Part shown: positions 17,428-23,921 of the stretch, in pieces | Position numbering within the stretch: position 1 is the first letter of the stretch | Layout: every line of letters begins with the position of its first letter | NCBI GenBank assembly: GCA_050744165.1 | Contig: JBOGGN010000134.1 | Location: 1 to 30,136 of the forward strand | DNA length: 30,136 nt | Source: JBOGGN01 sp050744165 | Lineage (GTDB): Bacteria > Actinomycetota > Acidimicrobiia > Acidimicrobiales > Palsa-688 | Direction: 5' to 3' | Notes under the pieces: generated by a model | The model's database searches: none | Seen by the model: the letters and a program-made list of their open reading frames with translations, nothing else | What the model was told of the DNA's origin: nothing | Translations under genes and position numbers: made by a program

Positions 17428-17859
17428 TCAGGATTGGCGAGTCAGGTCGGCGGTGGCCATGCCCAACGCTCTGGCGGCCGCCAGAAGGCCTTGGTCGCCC
17501 GCTGCCAGCACCAGATCCTGATCATCGACCACGCGAGCAGAAGCCAGGTGAACGGCGTCATACCCGCGGAGGCTCAGTTGCTCGGCCAGGGCGCCTGCAT
17601 CGCGGACCAGTCGCTCGGTGACCTCGATCACATCAAGCTGGTCGTGCAGACTGTCGAACTCGTCCACAGCATCTCGCAGCCCTCGTTCATCGATTCGGTC
17701 CATGCGGCGAGCCATAGCCAGAGCTGCCCTGCCCTCGGCGTATATCAGACGCGAGGACACGACGCGGTCCGCCTCATCCCAGAGTCTGGACGCGACGATG
17801 CTCGATGGCTCCTCGATGACGATCGGCACGAGGGCCGAGGTGTCGAAGTACACGATCAA
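17428..17859 (-). CDS. vapC: PIN-domain toxin, VapC-like
   Basis: A 143-residue PIN-domain ribonuclease, the toxin of a type II toxin-antitoxin pair. The four acidic residues of the metal-dependent active site can be assigned: Asp6 (YFDTSALV), Glu42 (IYAEGRAAL), Asp101 (RGYDAVHLASA) and Asp122 (AAGDQGLL). The start ATG overlaps the antitoxin stop by 4 bp, so the two are translationally coupled. Family members cleave tRNA or rRNA; the target here is unknown. All key residues are present, so the toxin appears intact. Confidence 0.93.
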   Translation of the reverse strand: MIVYFDTSALVPIVIEEPSSIVASRLWDEADRVVSSRLIYAEGRAALAMARRMDRIDERGLRDAVDEFDSLHDQLDVIEVTERLVRDAGALAEQLSLRGYDAVHLASARVVDDQDLVLAAGDQGLLAAARALGMATADLTRQS

Positions 17860-18113
17860 CGGCGCTGCTCGCCAACGAGGTCGCTCACGCTGCCCCTGCT
17901 CTTCACGCGTCGAACAGGTCGGGTCCGGCCGCGCTGCGATGACGGGGTAACCAGTCCCTCGGCGACAGCCCGGTCGATCGCTCGGCCTCCGGCAATGGGC
18001 ACGATCCGGGCGACAGCGGTGCCTCGATCCGTGACGATCACCTCGTCGCCCTCACGAACTCTTGCGAGGTAGTCGCTCAGTCTCCCCCGCAACTCGCGTA
18101 TCCCGACTTCCAT
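17856..18113 (-). CDS. vapB: Phd/YefM-type antitoxin, VapB partner
   Basis: An 85-residue antitoxin. The N-terminal part MEVGIRELRGRLSDYLARVR and VIVTDRGTAVARIVP is the Phd/YefM DNA-binding fold; the basic, flexible C-terminal third (from about residue 55) is the likely toxin-binding region. It precedes and overlaps the toxin gene. No Shine-Dalgarno sequence is seen; a TACACT box ends 7 nt before the ATG, so the operon may be leaderless. Two palindromes over the promoter suggest the usual autoregulation. Confidence 0.9.
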   Translation of the reverse strand: MEVGIRELRGRLSDYLARVREGDEVIVTDRGTAVARIVPIAGGRAIDRAVAEGLVTPSSQRGRTRPVRRVKSRGSVSDLVGEQRR

Positions 18114-18120
18114 GCCCTAA

Positions 18121-18151
18121 AGTGTACACGATCTCATGATAACTGTGCACA
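18121..18151 (-). promoter_or_regulatory. vapBC promoter with two palindromic operators
   Basis: On the minus strand TGCACA (18149-18144), a 17-bp spacer and TACACT (18126-18121) form a candidate promoter. The 8-bp palindrome GTGTACAC (18122-18129) overlaps the -10 box and TGTGCACA (18144-18151) overlaps the -35 box. Their centres are about 22 bp apart, roughly two helical turns, suiting binding by two antitoxin dimers on one face. Confidence 0.55.
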
Positions 18152-18190
18152 CATCCGTCTTGGGACTGACCGGGCATGCGGCGGCACCAG

Positions 18191-18218
18191 TTGGCTGTCA
18201 CCGGCGTGTGGGTACACC
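18191..18218 (+). promoter_or_regulatory. Candidate promoter of the micro-ORF pair
   Basis: TTGGCT (18191-18196), a 16-bp spacer and TACACC (18213-18218) lie so that the ATG at 18225 follows the -10 box by 6 nt, again a leaderless arrangement. The -10 match is imperfect. Confidence 0.3.
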
Positions 18219-18224
18219 TTTCAT

Positions 18225-18320
18225 ATGACGATTGTCTTCGCCGTGCTTGCAGCGATCATCGTGGCCGGGTTCATTCTCAGCCTCTATCGTCTTCGGCGGG
18301 GAGGCCCGGCCCGGCGATGA
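18225..18320 (+). CDS. 31-residue single-pass membrane micropeptide (candidate)
   Basis: ATG at 18225 opens a 31-codon frame: MTIVFAVLAAIIVAGFILSL, then YRLRRGGPARR. This is one hydrophobic helix of about 20 residues followed by a strongly basic tail, the layout of many small bacterial membrane proteins, including some toxins. The next frame starts inside its stop codon (ATGA overlap), which supports translation. No homologue is recognised; it could be chance, though the sharp hydrophobic-then-basic pattern argues against that. Confidence 0.45.
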   Translation: MTIVFAVLAAIIVAGFILSLYRLRRGGPARR

Positions 18321-18433
18321 ACTGGATACCGAAGGCATGGCGCCCTGCGGCCAACCGCCAGTATGAGAAGCACGGTTGGCAGGTTCCATTTGCCGAAGAC
18401 GGCAGCCGGAACCCGGGCCGTAGGCAACTATAG
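18317..18433 (+). CDS. 38-residue micro-ORF coupled to the membrane micropeptide (candidate)
   Basis: It starts at an ATG overlapping the preceding stop codon by 4 bp and reads MNWIPKAWRPAANRQYEKHG, ending RNPGRRQL. It is basic, rich in aromatic residues and has no membrane segment. The overlap is the main support; product and function are unknown. Confidence 0.35.
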   Translation: MNWIPKAWRPAANRQYEKHGWQVPFAEDGSRNPGRRQL

Positions 18434-18471
18434 GTTGGTGGATTCGCAGTAACCGGTGTATTTGCGCTGAT

Positions 18472-18942
18472 TCACTCGGACTCTTCGGCGGGAGTACTCG
18501 ATGGCCACTGGTCAGGTGTCCAGTCCCCCTCCGGGTCCGTCGTTTGCCCCACTTCGATCAGATGACCGTCGGGGTCGCGAATGTAACAACGGATCTCATA
18601 CTCGTGCTGTTTCGGCGGAGTCAAGAAATGAGCCCCCCGGGCGCTCCATTCGGTGTACACGGCATCGATGTCCTTGACACGAATATTGAGGAAACTGCTG
18701 ACCCGATCGGGATCGCCTGGCGCCTCCAGTGTCACCTCTGGCTTGTCGTCGGTCGGACTTCCGCCGACGTTGATGATGATCCAACTGTTAGCCAGTGCGA
18801 CGTAAGTCAGCCCTCCGGGACCCGAGAAGGCCACCCTGCCGCCGAGCACTTCGGTGTAGAAGCGGCGAGAACGCTCGACGTCGTCCGAGACGATGAAGTG
18901 CGCCAGCACAATTCCCTCCGGGGGTGGTGGAAGCTCGGCCAT
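18472..18942 (-). CDS. VOC-superfamily (glyoxalase/bleomycin-resistance-like) protein
   Basis: A 156-residue single-domain protein of the vicinal oxygen chelate fold: two beta-alpha-beta-beta-beta units, with the first beginning VLAHFIVSDDVERSRRFYTE and the second VSSFLNIRVKDIDAVYTEW. Likely metal ligands are His in LAHF and Glu in the closing DPDGHLIEVGQ motif. Family members include lyases, dioxygenases and drug-binding proteins; the substrate cannot be told. The ATG at 18942 is chosen for AGAGAGG 7 nt upstream; the frame remains open far upstream, but that part does not look like protein. Confidence 0.88.
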   Translation of the reverse strand: MAELPPPPEGIVLAHFIVSDDVERSRRFYTEVLGGRVAFSGPGGLTYVALANSWIIINVGGSPTDDKPEVTLEAPGDPDRVSSFLNIRVKDIDAVYTEWSARGAHFLTPPKQHEYEIRCYIRDPDGHLIEVGQTTDPEGDWTPDQWPSSTPAEESE

Positions 18943-19287
18943 CTCGTACCTCTCTGGTTTGGTGTCGCTGGGCATGCGCTGGGCCTTCGGCGGATGTTGT
19001 GACGAAGGCGGATCTCGGCTCGGTGATGCCCGTGCCACCTGCATGTGCATTGGCCGGCGGGCATGCCAGCTTAGCTTTCCACCGCAACGTCGCCGGCGAA
19101 CGACGAGGGCCAGCGCAAGCGTGGCCGGTCCTGCCTCGTCCTTCGTCGGCATCTCCTGACCTCGCCCGCCGAGGTCAGCCGGCAGCCGTTGACCTTCAGC
19201 GGCCGTAAGGTCGAACATCTTCCTCAACGGAACGCTCAAGACCGGTACCTCGACTTCACTGTTCAGTAGGGCACGAAAGGACTGCAA
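18943..19287. other. Divergent intergenic region between the VOC gene and an 89-residue gene
   Basis: No gene was recognised in 345 bp. The right half contains two inverted repeats, listed separately. The upstream extension of the VOC frame gives a low-complexity Arg/Pro/Ser-rich translation and is not supported as coding. Confidence 0.5.
19156..19212. promoter_or_regulatory. Paired inverted repeats, possible operator region
   Basis: CTGACCTC-N7-GAGGTCAG (19156-19178) is a perfect 8-bp inverted repeat. About 12 bp further on GACCTT-N10-AAGGTC (19191-19212) is a second one with nearly the same half-site. Four GACCTY half-sites in 57 bp upstream of the 89-residue gene suggest binding of a dimeric regulator, or an RNA structure. 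Confidence 0.35.
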
Positions 19288-19557
19288 ATGGACAAAGTGC
19301 AAGTGACGGCGACCGGATCACACAGCTTCGAGGTCCGAGTGGTCGGCGCGCCAAGGCCCTACCGGGTCCAGGTGCCACCACCATTCGTCGCCGAACTTGG
19401 CCTGCCCGGCGTCGATGATGCGCAGCTGGTAGAAGCGTCCTTCGCCTTCCTGCTCGAGCACGAGCCTGCCGGTTCCATCCTTCCGGAGTTCGAGCTACCA
19501 GTTATTTCGTCCTACTTCCCCGACTATCGGGACGAGATGCGCCGCCGCCTAAGCTGA
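19288..19557 (+). CDS. Small conserved-looking protein of unknown function
   Basis: An 89-residue soluble protein beginning MDKVQVTATGSHSFEVRVVG with a strong AAAGGA ribosome binding site 7 nt upstream. It has alternating beta-type segments to about residue 35, then VDDAQLVEASFAFLLEHEPA as a helix, and a Pro/acidic segment ending SYFPDYRDEMRRRLS. It contains no Cys and no membrane segment. It precedes the cupin gene by 28 bp on the same strand, so the two may be cotranscribed. The family was not recognised. Confidence 0.75.
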   Translation: MDKVQVTATGSHSFEVRVVGAPRPYRVQVPPPFVAELGLPGVDDAQLVEASFAFLLEHEPAGSILPEFELPVISSYFPDYRDEMRRRLS

Positions 19558-19585
19558 AGCATCGCTGCGGGTAGCGTGGCAACTG

Positions 19586-19891
19586 GTGACGGTCCAGGTG
19601 ACGGCCAGCGACGACGGCCCGCGTGATCAGTACGCCGCGGAGGAGCGACTGCGTTCAGAGGGCTTGGCGCCCCACGCATGGGGCAACGGTCCGGGGGAGC
19701 GGTACAGCTGGCATCGCCACGAGTACCACAAGGTGCTGTATTGCGTTTCCGGCGGCATCGTGTTCCACACCGAGGGCGGCGAGGTGCCCCTCCAACCAGG
19801 CGACCGCATGGACTTGCCCGGGGGTACCGACCACGCGGCCACCGTCGGACCACAGGGGGTGCAGTGCGTGGAGGCTGCTCGAGCACCCTGA
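19586..19891 (+). CDS. Small cupin-domain protein
   Basis: A 101-residue single cupin domain. Motif 1 is recognisable in SWHRHEYHKVLYCVSGGI, with two or three metal-ligand His, and motif 2 in PGDRMDLPGGTDHAA. Such minimal cupins bind a metal ion and act as small enzymes or ligand sensors; the substrate cannot be inferred. The start is GTG at 19586; no clear Shine-Dalgarno sequence is present, so expression may depend on coupling to the gene 28 bp upstream. Confidence 0.88.
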   Translation: MTVQVTASDDGPRDQYAAEERLRSEGLAPHAWGNGPGERYSWHRHEYHKVLYCVSGGIVFHTEGGEVPLQPGDRMDLPGGTDHAATVGPQGVQCVEAARAP

Positions 19892-20085
19892 CGGACGGAA
19901 GCGACGCGAGCGACGAGGGCACGCCAGGGCTGTCCGCGAACCCGGTCACCTCTCACGTACACTTGTTCGATGCGGAGGCAGTCACAGGTCAACCCGGGCA
20001 TGACTCAGAGGGCTTCCAGGTTTCGCGTTGCGGCCGAGGCCGGGTCACCCACCGAGGTACCCCTTACACGTAGGATCACCCTGCA

Positions 20086-21501
20086 ATGGTGAGGCGGTCG
20101 ACTTCCACTTCGACCTTCGGGGTGTCGAGGCGGGAGAGTCATGACGCCAGCGGCTTCTACAGCCGGTTCACGCCGCCAGATCTGTCAGACGATTCGGATA
20201 TTGCCGACCACAGGGCGGTCGACAAGCTGATCGCCGGTGACGCCCGCCGCATGGACGAGGTGCTGGAGTCGTCGGTTGCCTTGGTGGTGACCTCACCGCC
20301 GTACTTTGCCGGCAAGGAGTACGAAGAGGCGCTCGGTGAGGGCGGTGTCCCGGCTACCTATCTCGAATACCTGGACCTTCTACGCGAGGTGTTCGCCCAA
20401 TGCGTCCAGAAGCTGGAGCCCGGTGGTCGGATCGCGGTGAACGTGGCCAACCTGGGCCGCCGCCCGTACCGGTCGCTTTCGGCGGACGTGATCGGGATCT
20501 TGCAGGACGATCTTCGGCTGCTGCTCCGGGGCGAAATCATCTGGGTGAAGCAGCGAGGTTCGTCGGGTTCGTGTGCCTGGGGCAGTTTTCAGCGCCCAGG
20601 CAACCCGGTGCTTCGTGATCTGACGGAGCGGGTCATCGTGGCCAGCAAGGGCAGGTTCGACCGGGCTGTCTCCGCGAGAGAGCGAGCCTGGCGGCGACTG
20701 CCGTCAGAGGCGTCCATGACCCGTGACGACTTCATGGAGAACACCCTTGATGTGTGGGAGATCCCTGCCGAGAGTGCCACCCGGGTTGGCCATCCGGCTC
20801 CCTTCCCGATCGAGCTTCCTGCTCGCCTCATCGAGCTGTACACCTACCGGGGCGATTTGGTCCTCGATCCCTTTGCCGGGTCGGGGACCACTGCCGTGGC
20901 GGCGGTGCGGGCCGAACGACATTTTGCGGGCTACGACCTGGACCCGTCCTATATCGAGTTGGCCGAGCAACGGGTGGAGGCCGAACGACAACGCCTTCTG
21001 CGTGAGGCGTCGACACCGCCGTTGAAGGTGACCTTGCCGGCGGTACCAGCACCTGCCGATGATGGCGAGGACTTCCAGTCCCGAGCGGTTCGCGAGGGTC
21101 GAGCGGCCAAGGAGATCGCCCGGTCGGTCATCGAGGTCGCGGGCTTCACCAACATTCAGAAGGATCAACGCCAACCGGGAGGAGTTGAGGTCAGCTTCAC
21201 CGCCCGCGACAGCAAGGGAAAGCTGTGGTTCTTCGATGTGACGGGGAGTTTCACCAGCCACCGAGGCGGTTTGAAGCGTACGGACACACTGTGGAAAGCG
21301 CTCGGCAAAGCCACGGTTCTGCGCGAGGTCGGAAACACGCCTCTGGTGTTGTTGACCACCGACGCTCCTGCCCGGGGGGCTGGTGCCGAAGCACTCAAGC
21401 AGGTGGTCGGGCCGAAGAAGCCGATATACGCGGTAATCGAAATACTGAAGCCCGCCGGCCTCGAGAGATTGCGCGCCCTGTGTGAGGGGAAGCGCCCATA
21501 G
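20086..21501 (+). CDS. Beta-class site-specific DNA methyltransferase with a C-terminal extra domain
   Basis: A 471-residue N6_N4_Mtase-family enzyme. Catalytic motif IV TSPPY (residues 69-73) precedes the SAM-binding motif I DPFAGSGTT (261-269), the order of the beta class; TSPPY is commonest in N4-cytosine enzymes, but adenine modification cannot be excluded. The region between the motifs (about 130-250) should hold the target recognition part. Residues 327-471 form an added alpha/beta domain (GGVEVSFTARDSKGKLWFFD, then KRTDTLWKALGKA) that loosely resembles a PD-(D/E)xK fold without a clear ExK. AGGAT lies about 11 nt before the ATG. It is followed by a putative restriction endonuclease. 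Confidence 0.88.
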   Translation: MVRRSTSTSTFGVSRRESHDASGFYSRFTPPDLSDDSDIADHRAVDKLIAGDARRMDEVLESSVALVVTSPPYFAGKEYEEALGEGGVPATYLEYLDLLREVFAQCVQKLEPGGRIAVNVANLGRRPYRSLSADVIGILQDDLRLLLRGEIIWVKQRGSSGSCAWGSFQRPGNPVLRDLTERVIVASKGRFDRAVSARERAWRRLPSEASMTRDDFMENTLDVWEIPAESATRVGHPAPFPIELPARLIELYTYRGDLVLDPFAGSGTTAVAAVRAERHFAGYDLDPSYIELAEQRVEAERQRLLREASTPPLKVTLPAVPAPADDGEDFQSRAVREGRAAKEIARSVIEVAGFTNIQKDQRQPGGVEVSFTARDSKGKLWFFDVTGSFTSHRGGLKRTDTLWKALGKATVLREVGNTPLVLLTTDAPARGAGAEALKQVVGPKKPIYAVIEILKPAGLERLRALCEGKRP

Positions 21502-21600
21502 GTGACTTCGTGGCCGGGCCGAGAAACGGCTGGAGATCCGCATGGCTCCTGTCTTCGAATAAGCCGGACCGTGCAGTGACGTCCACCGCGAAGGCCCGGC

Positions 21601-22605
21601 TTGCCTGACCTTCGCACCACCATCACGGAACTGGTGACCGGTCTCGGGACCCTCGGATACGACTCTGCCGGCGAGGCGATCGGGGCCCGACCGGCCGAGA
21701 TGGTGAGCGTTTCACCAGAGACTTGGGAACTCCTCGAGCGCGCACACGCCGGAGGAGCCCTCGCCGCCAGCTTCGAACTGGCCTGGTCGAACGGAGTCGC
21801 CTTCGCTCGGGCACGAGAAGGGCTTCGAGAGCGCCGGCCGATCGTGATCGAATGGAAGGGCTCCCAGCGAGCCCCTGGCGATGAGGTCGCCCCGATAGAC
21901 CTGCGAATCGACCACGTCTACCTCATCAGCTGCAAGTACCTCTCGAAGATCACGATCAACGCGTCACCGAGCCATCTCTTCCAACGTCTCCTCCAGGGAC
22001 CACACGGTGTTCGAGGGGGTGACTGGTACGAGGAGGTGGCTCCGGACGAGTACCGGCAACTCTACGAGAGCGTGCTCGCCGAGCTCGGATGGAGCGACCT
22101 TCCAGCGGACGTCGGGCGCCTCAGCCAGGCCCAGCGCACGCGGCTTTCCGACGCCCTCAGTGGTGGCTGGCCACCGGTGGCGCGGGCCCAGTACGAGCAT
22201 CTGGCCAACGTGGTCGCCCACAGGACGGCGGAGCACTGGCTGGAAGCCTTGGCGACGACCGCCCAATCCGAAGCGATGCTGTGGCGGATCCTGCGCATGG
22301 GAGGCGCGCCTTACTACATGTTGGGAGCCTCCCCGGCCGGACCCTTACGTCTGCGGGTGGCAACACCCTGGGATTGGCGTGCCAGCTTTCGGCTGCGACG
22401 ATTCGAATGCGCCGCCCAAGAAGGCGGTCAACCGCGTGTTGGGTGGACCGCCACCATCGAGGACCGCCACTCCGCGACCCGGCGCATTGTTCGAGGCCAC
22501 GTCGAAGTTCGCTGGAGTCACGGACGTTTTGGCGGAAACCCCGAGGCCAAGGTCTACCTGGACACAGCGCACGGCGACGTGCCCGGATACTTCCCTCTGA
22601 ACTGA
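21601..22605 (+). CDS. Putative type II restriction endonuclease
   Basis: A 334-residue protein 99 bp downstream of the methyltransferase on the same strand. Residues 80-115 contain IVIEWKGSQ and then APIDLRIDHVYLISCKYLS: an Asp (100 or 104) followed by SCK (110-112) fits the degenerate PD-(D/E)xK nuclease pattern. No membrane or HTH segment is visible. The start must be the TTG at 21601 (AAGG 6 nt upstream) or further in, because an in-frame TGA lies 24 bp before it. The function rests on position and this motif; the family was not recognised. The gene ends 26 bp from nuoD, convergently. Confidence 0.6.
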   Translation: MPDLRTTITELVTGLGTLGYDSAGEAIGARPAEMVSVSPETWELLERAHAGGALAASFELAWSNGVAFARAREGLRERRPIVIEWKGSQRAPGDEVAPIDLRIDHVYLISCKYLSKITINASPSHLFQRLLQGPHGVRGGDWYEEVAPDEYRQLYESVLAELGWSDLPADVGRLSQAQRTRLSDALSGGWPPVARAQYEHLANVVAHRTAEHWLEALATTAQSEAMLWRILRMGGAPYYMLGASPAGPLRLRVATPWDWRASFRLRRFECAAQEGGQPRVGWTATIEDRHSATRRIVRGHVEVRWSHGRFGGNPEAKVYLDTAHGDVPGYFPLN

Positions 22606-22613
22606 TCCACACC

Positions 22614-22630
22614 CCCGGCCGCAGGCCGGG
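22614..22630. terminator. Bidirectional hairpin between the restriction gene and nuoD
   Basis: CCCGGCC-GCA-GGCCGGG is a perfect 7-bp GC stem with a 3-nt loop. It abuts the nuoD stop codon and lies 8 bp after the convergent restriction-gene stop. There is no T-tract. It could end both transcripts, which would separate nuoABCD from nuoH-N. Confidence 0.55.
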
Positions 22631-23806
22631 TCAGCGGTCGATATCGCCCAAAATGAAGTACAGCGAAGCCAAGATGGTGATGACGTCGGGCACAAAAACT
22701 CCCCGCAGCAGCCACGGCGTGATGGACACGTTGGAGAACGAGGGTGTGCGGATCTTGCACCGGAATGGCCCCAACCCGCCCTGGCTGATGATGTAGTACC
22801 CCATCTCGCCCAGCGGGTTCTCGGTGTGCACCCACGACTCGCCGGCCGGAACCTTGATGATGCGGGGCACCTTGGCCTGGATGGCGCCGCTTGGCAGCCC
22901 GTCGAGCAGCTGGCGCACCATCTTGGCCGCCTCCCGGACCTCCTGCAGCCGGACCCAGTACCGGGCGAAGGAGTCCCCATCGGGGTGGGTCCATACCTTG
23001 AAGTCCAGTTGCTGCCACGGCAGCGGCGACGGCTCGTCGCGGCGGAGGTCGAAGTCAATGCCCGACGCTCGGGCATTGGCGCCCGACAGGCCGTACTCGA
23101 GGGCGATGTGAGTTGGGATGACCCCGATGCCCCGGGTGCGGGTCTCGAAGATCTCGTTTCCCATGAGCAGGTCTTCGATCTCATCGCAGAAGCGGACGAC
23201 CTTCTTGAGCACACCCTTGGTCTCTTCGATCCACCCCTTGGGCAAGTCGTCCTTGAGGCCACCGATGCGGTCGAAGTTGGGGTGGAAACGCCCCCCCGTG
23301 GCCGCCTCGATCAGATTCAGCACGTGCTCGCGGTCGCGGAAGGCGAAGAACACCGGCGTCAGGGCGCCCAGCTGGACGCCCATGTCGCCGAGGAACAGGA
23401 TCAGGTTGGCGATGCGCCCCAACTCGAACAGGATGCAGCGGATCCACTGAGCCCGGGCTGGGGCCTCGATGTTCATCAGCTTCTCGGCCGCCAGGATGAA
23501 CGGCACCTCGTTGCAGAACGACCCCAGCCAATCGATCCGGTTGATCAGCGTGGTCACCTGCGGGTAGGTGCGGACCTCGGCCAGCTTCTCGTAACCCCGG
23601 TGCATGTAGCCGGGGACCGGCTCGGCCCACAGCACCTGCTCGCCGTCGAGGCGGACCACGATGCGCAGCGTCCCGTGGGTCGCCGGGTGCTGGGGGCCGA
23701 TGTTGAGGGTCATCCCCTCGGCCTCCAACTCGACGTTGACCCGGGCGTCGGCCGCCTGGGCCGCGATGTACGCCGAGCGCTGCCGGTCGGTCACGGGGGC
23801 CGCCAT
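22631..23806 (-). CDS. nuoD: NADH-quinone oxidoreductase subunit D
   Basis: The 49-kDa-type subunit (391 residues), which with NuoB forms the quinone-binding site. Typical motifs are NIGPQHPATHGTLR, PGYMHRGYEKLAE, and the conserved end SLYFILGDIDR. Arg48 and Arg70 lie in the N-terminal region where the mitochondrial homologue is dimethylated by NDUFAF7, a member of the same family as the methyltransferase after nuoN. It is the last gene of the nuoABCD cluster. In the common order nuoE would follow, but a hairpin and unrelated genes do. Confidence 0.97.
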   Translation of the reverse strand: MAAPVTDRQRSAYIAAQAADARVNVELEAEGMTLNIGPQHPATHGTLRIVVRLDGEQVLWAEPVPGYMHRGYEKLAEVRTYPQVTTLINRIDWLGSFCNEVPFILAAEKLMNIEAPARAQWIRCILFELGRIANLILFLGDMGVQLGALTPVFFAFRDREHVLNLIEAATGGRFHPNFDRIGGLKDDLPKGWIEETKGVLKKVVRFCDEIEDLLMGNEIFETRTRGIGVIPTHIALEYGLSGANARASGIDFDLRRDEPSPLPWQQLDFKVWTHPDGDSFARYWVRLQEVREAAKMVRQLLDGLPSGAIQAKVPRIIKVPAGESWVHTENPLGEMGYYIISQGGLGPFRCKIRTPSFSNVSITPWLLRGVFVPDVITILASLYFILGDIDR

Positions 23807-23847
23807 CAGGCCGTCTCCCCTTCGTCCGAGCCGGGGTCCTTGCCGGA

Positions 23848-23921
23848 GATCGGCTCCACGTCCACGCCTAGGCCTCCTCGGCCTCGCCCGCGGCCTCGCC
23901 CGGGATCGGCTCCACGTCCAC
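23848..23921. repeat. 18-bp direct repeat at the nuoC/nuoD junction
   Basis: GATCGGCTCCACGTCCAC occurs at 23848-23865 and again at 23904-23921, an offset of 56 bp, not a multiple of three. The second copy encodes VDVEPI near the NuoC end. The first lies in the 61-bp gap before nuoD and, in another frame, reads GVDVEPISGKDPGSDEGETA with a stop overlapping the nuoD ATG. This looks like a frame-changing duplication that created a new NuoC C-terminus. Confidence 0.75.

Noticed and set aside
18976..19302. N-terminal extension of the VOC protein
   Set aside because: The extension is low-complexity and basic, while an ATG with AGAGAGG at the right spacing sits exactly where the VOC homology begins.
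19892..20085. Possible tRNA or small RNA gene between the cupin and methyltransferase genes
   Set aside because: No T-loop GGTTCGAATCC-like sequence and no cloverleaf pairing was found.
11895..22630. Accessory block as a single integrative element
   Set aside because: No integrase, transposase, tRNA attachment site or flanking direct repeat was seen; mixed strands and pseudogenes suggest stepwise accumulation.
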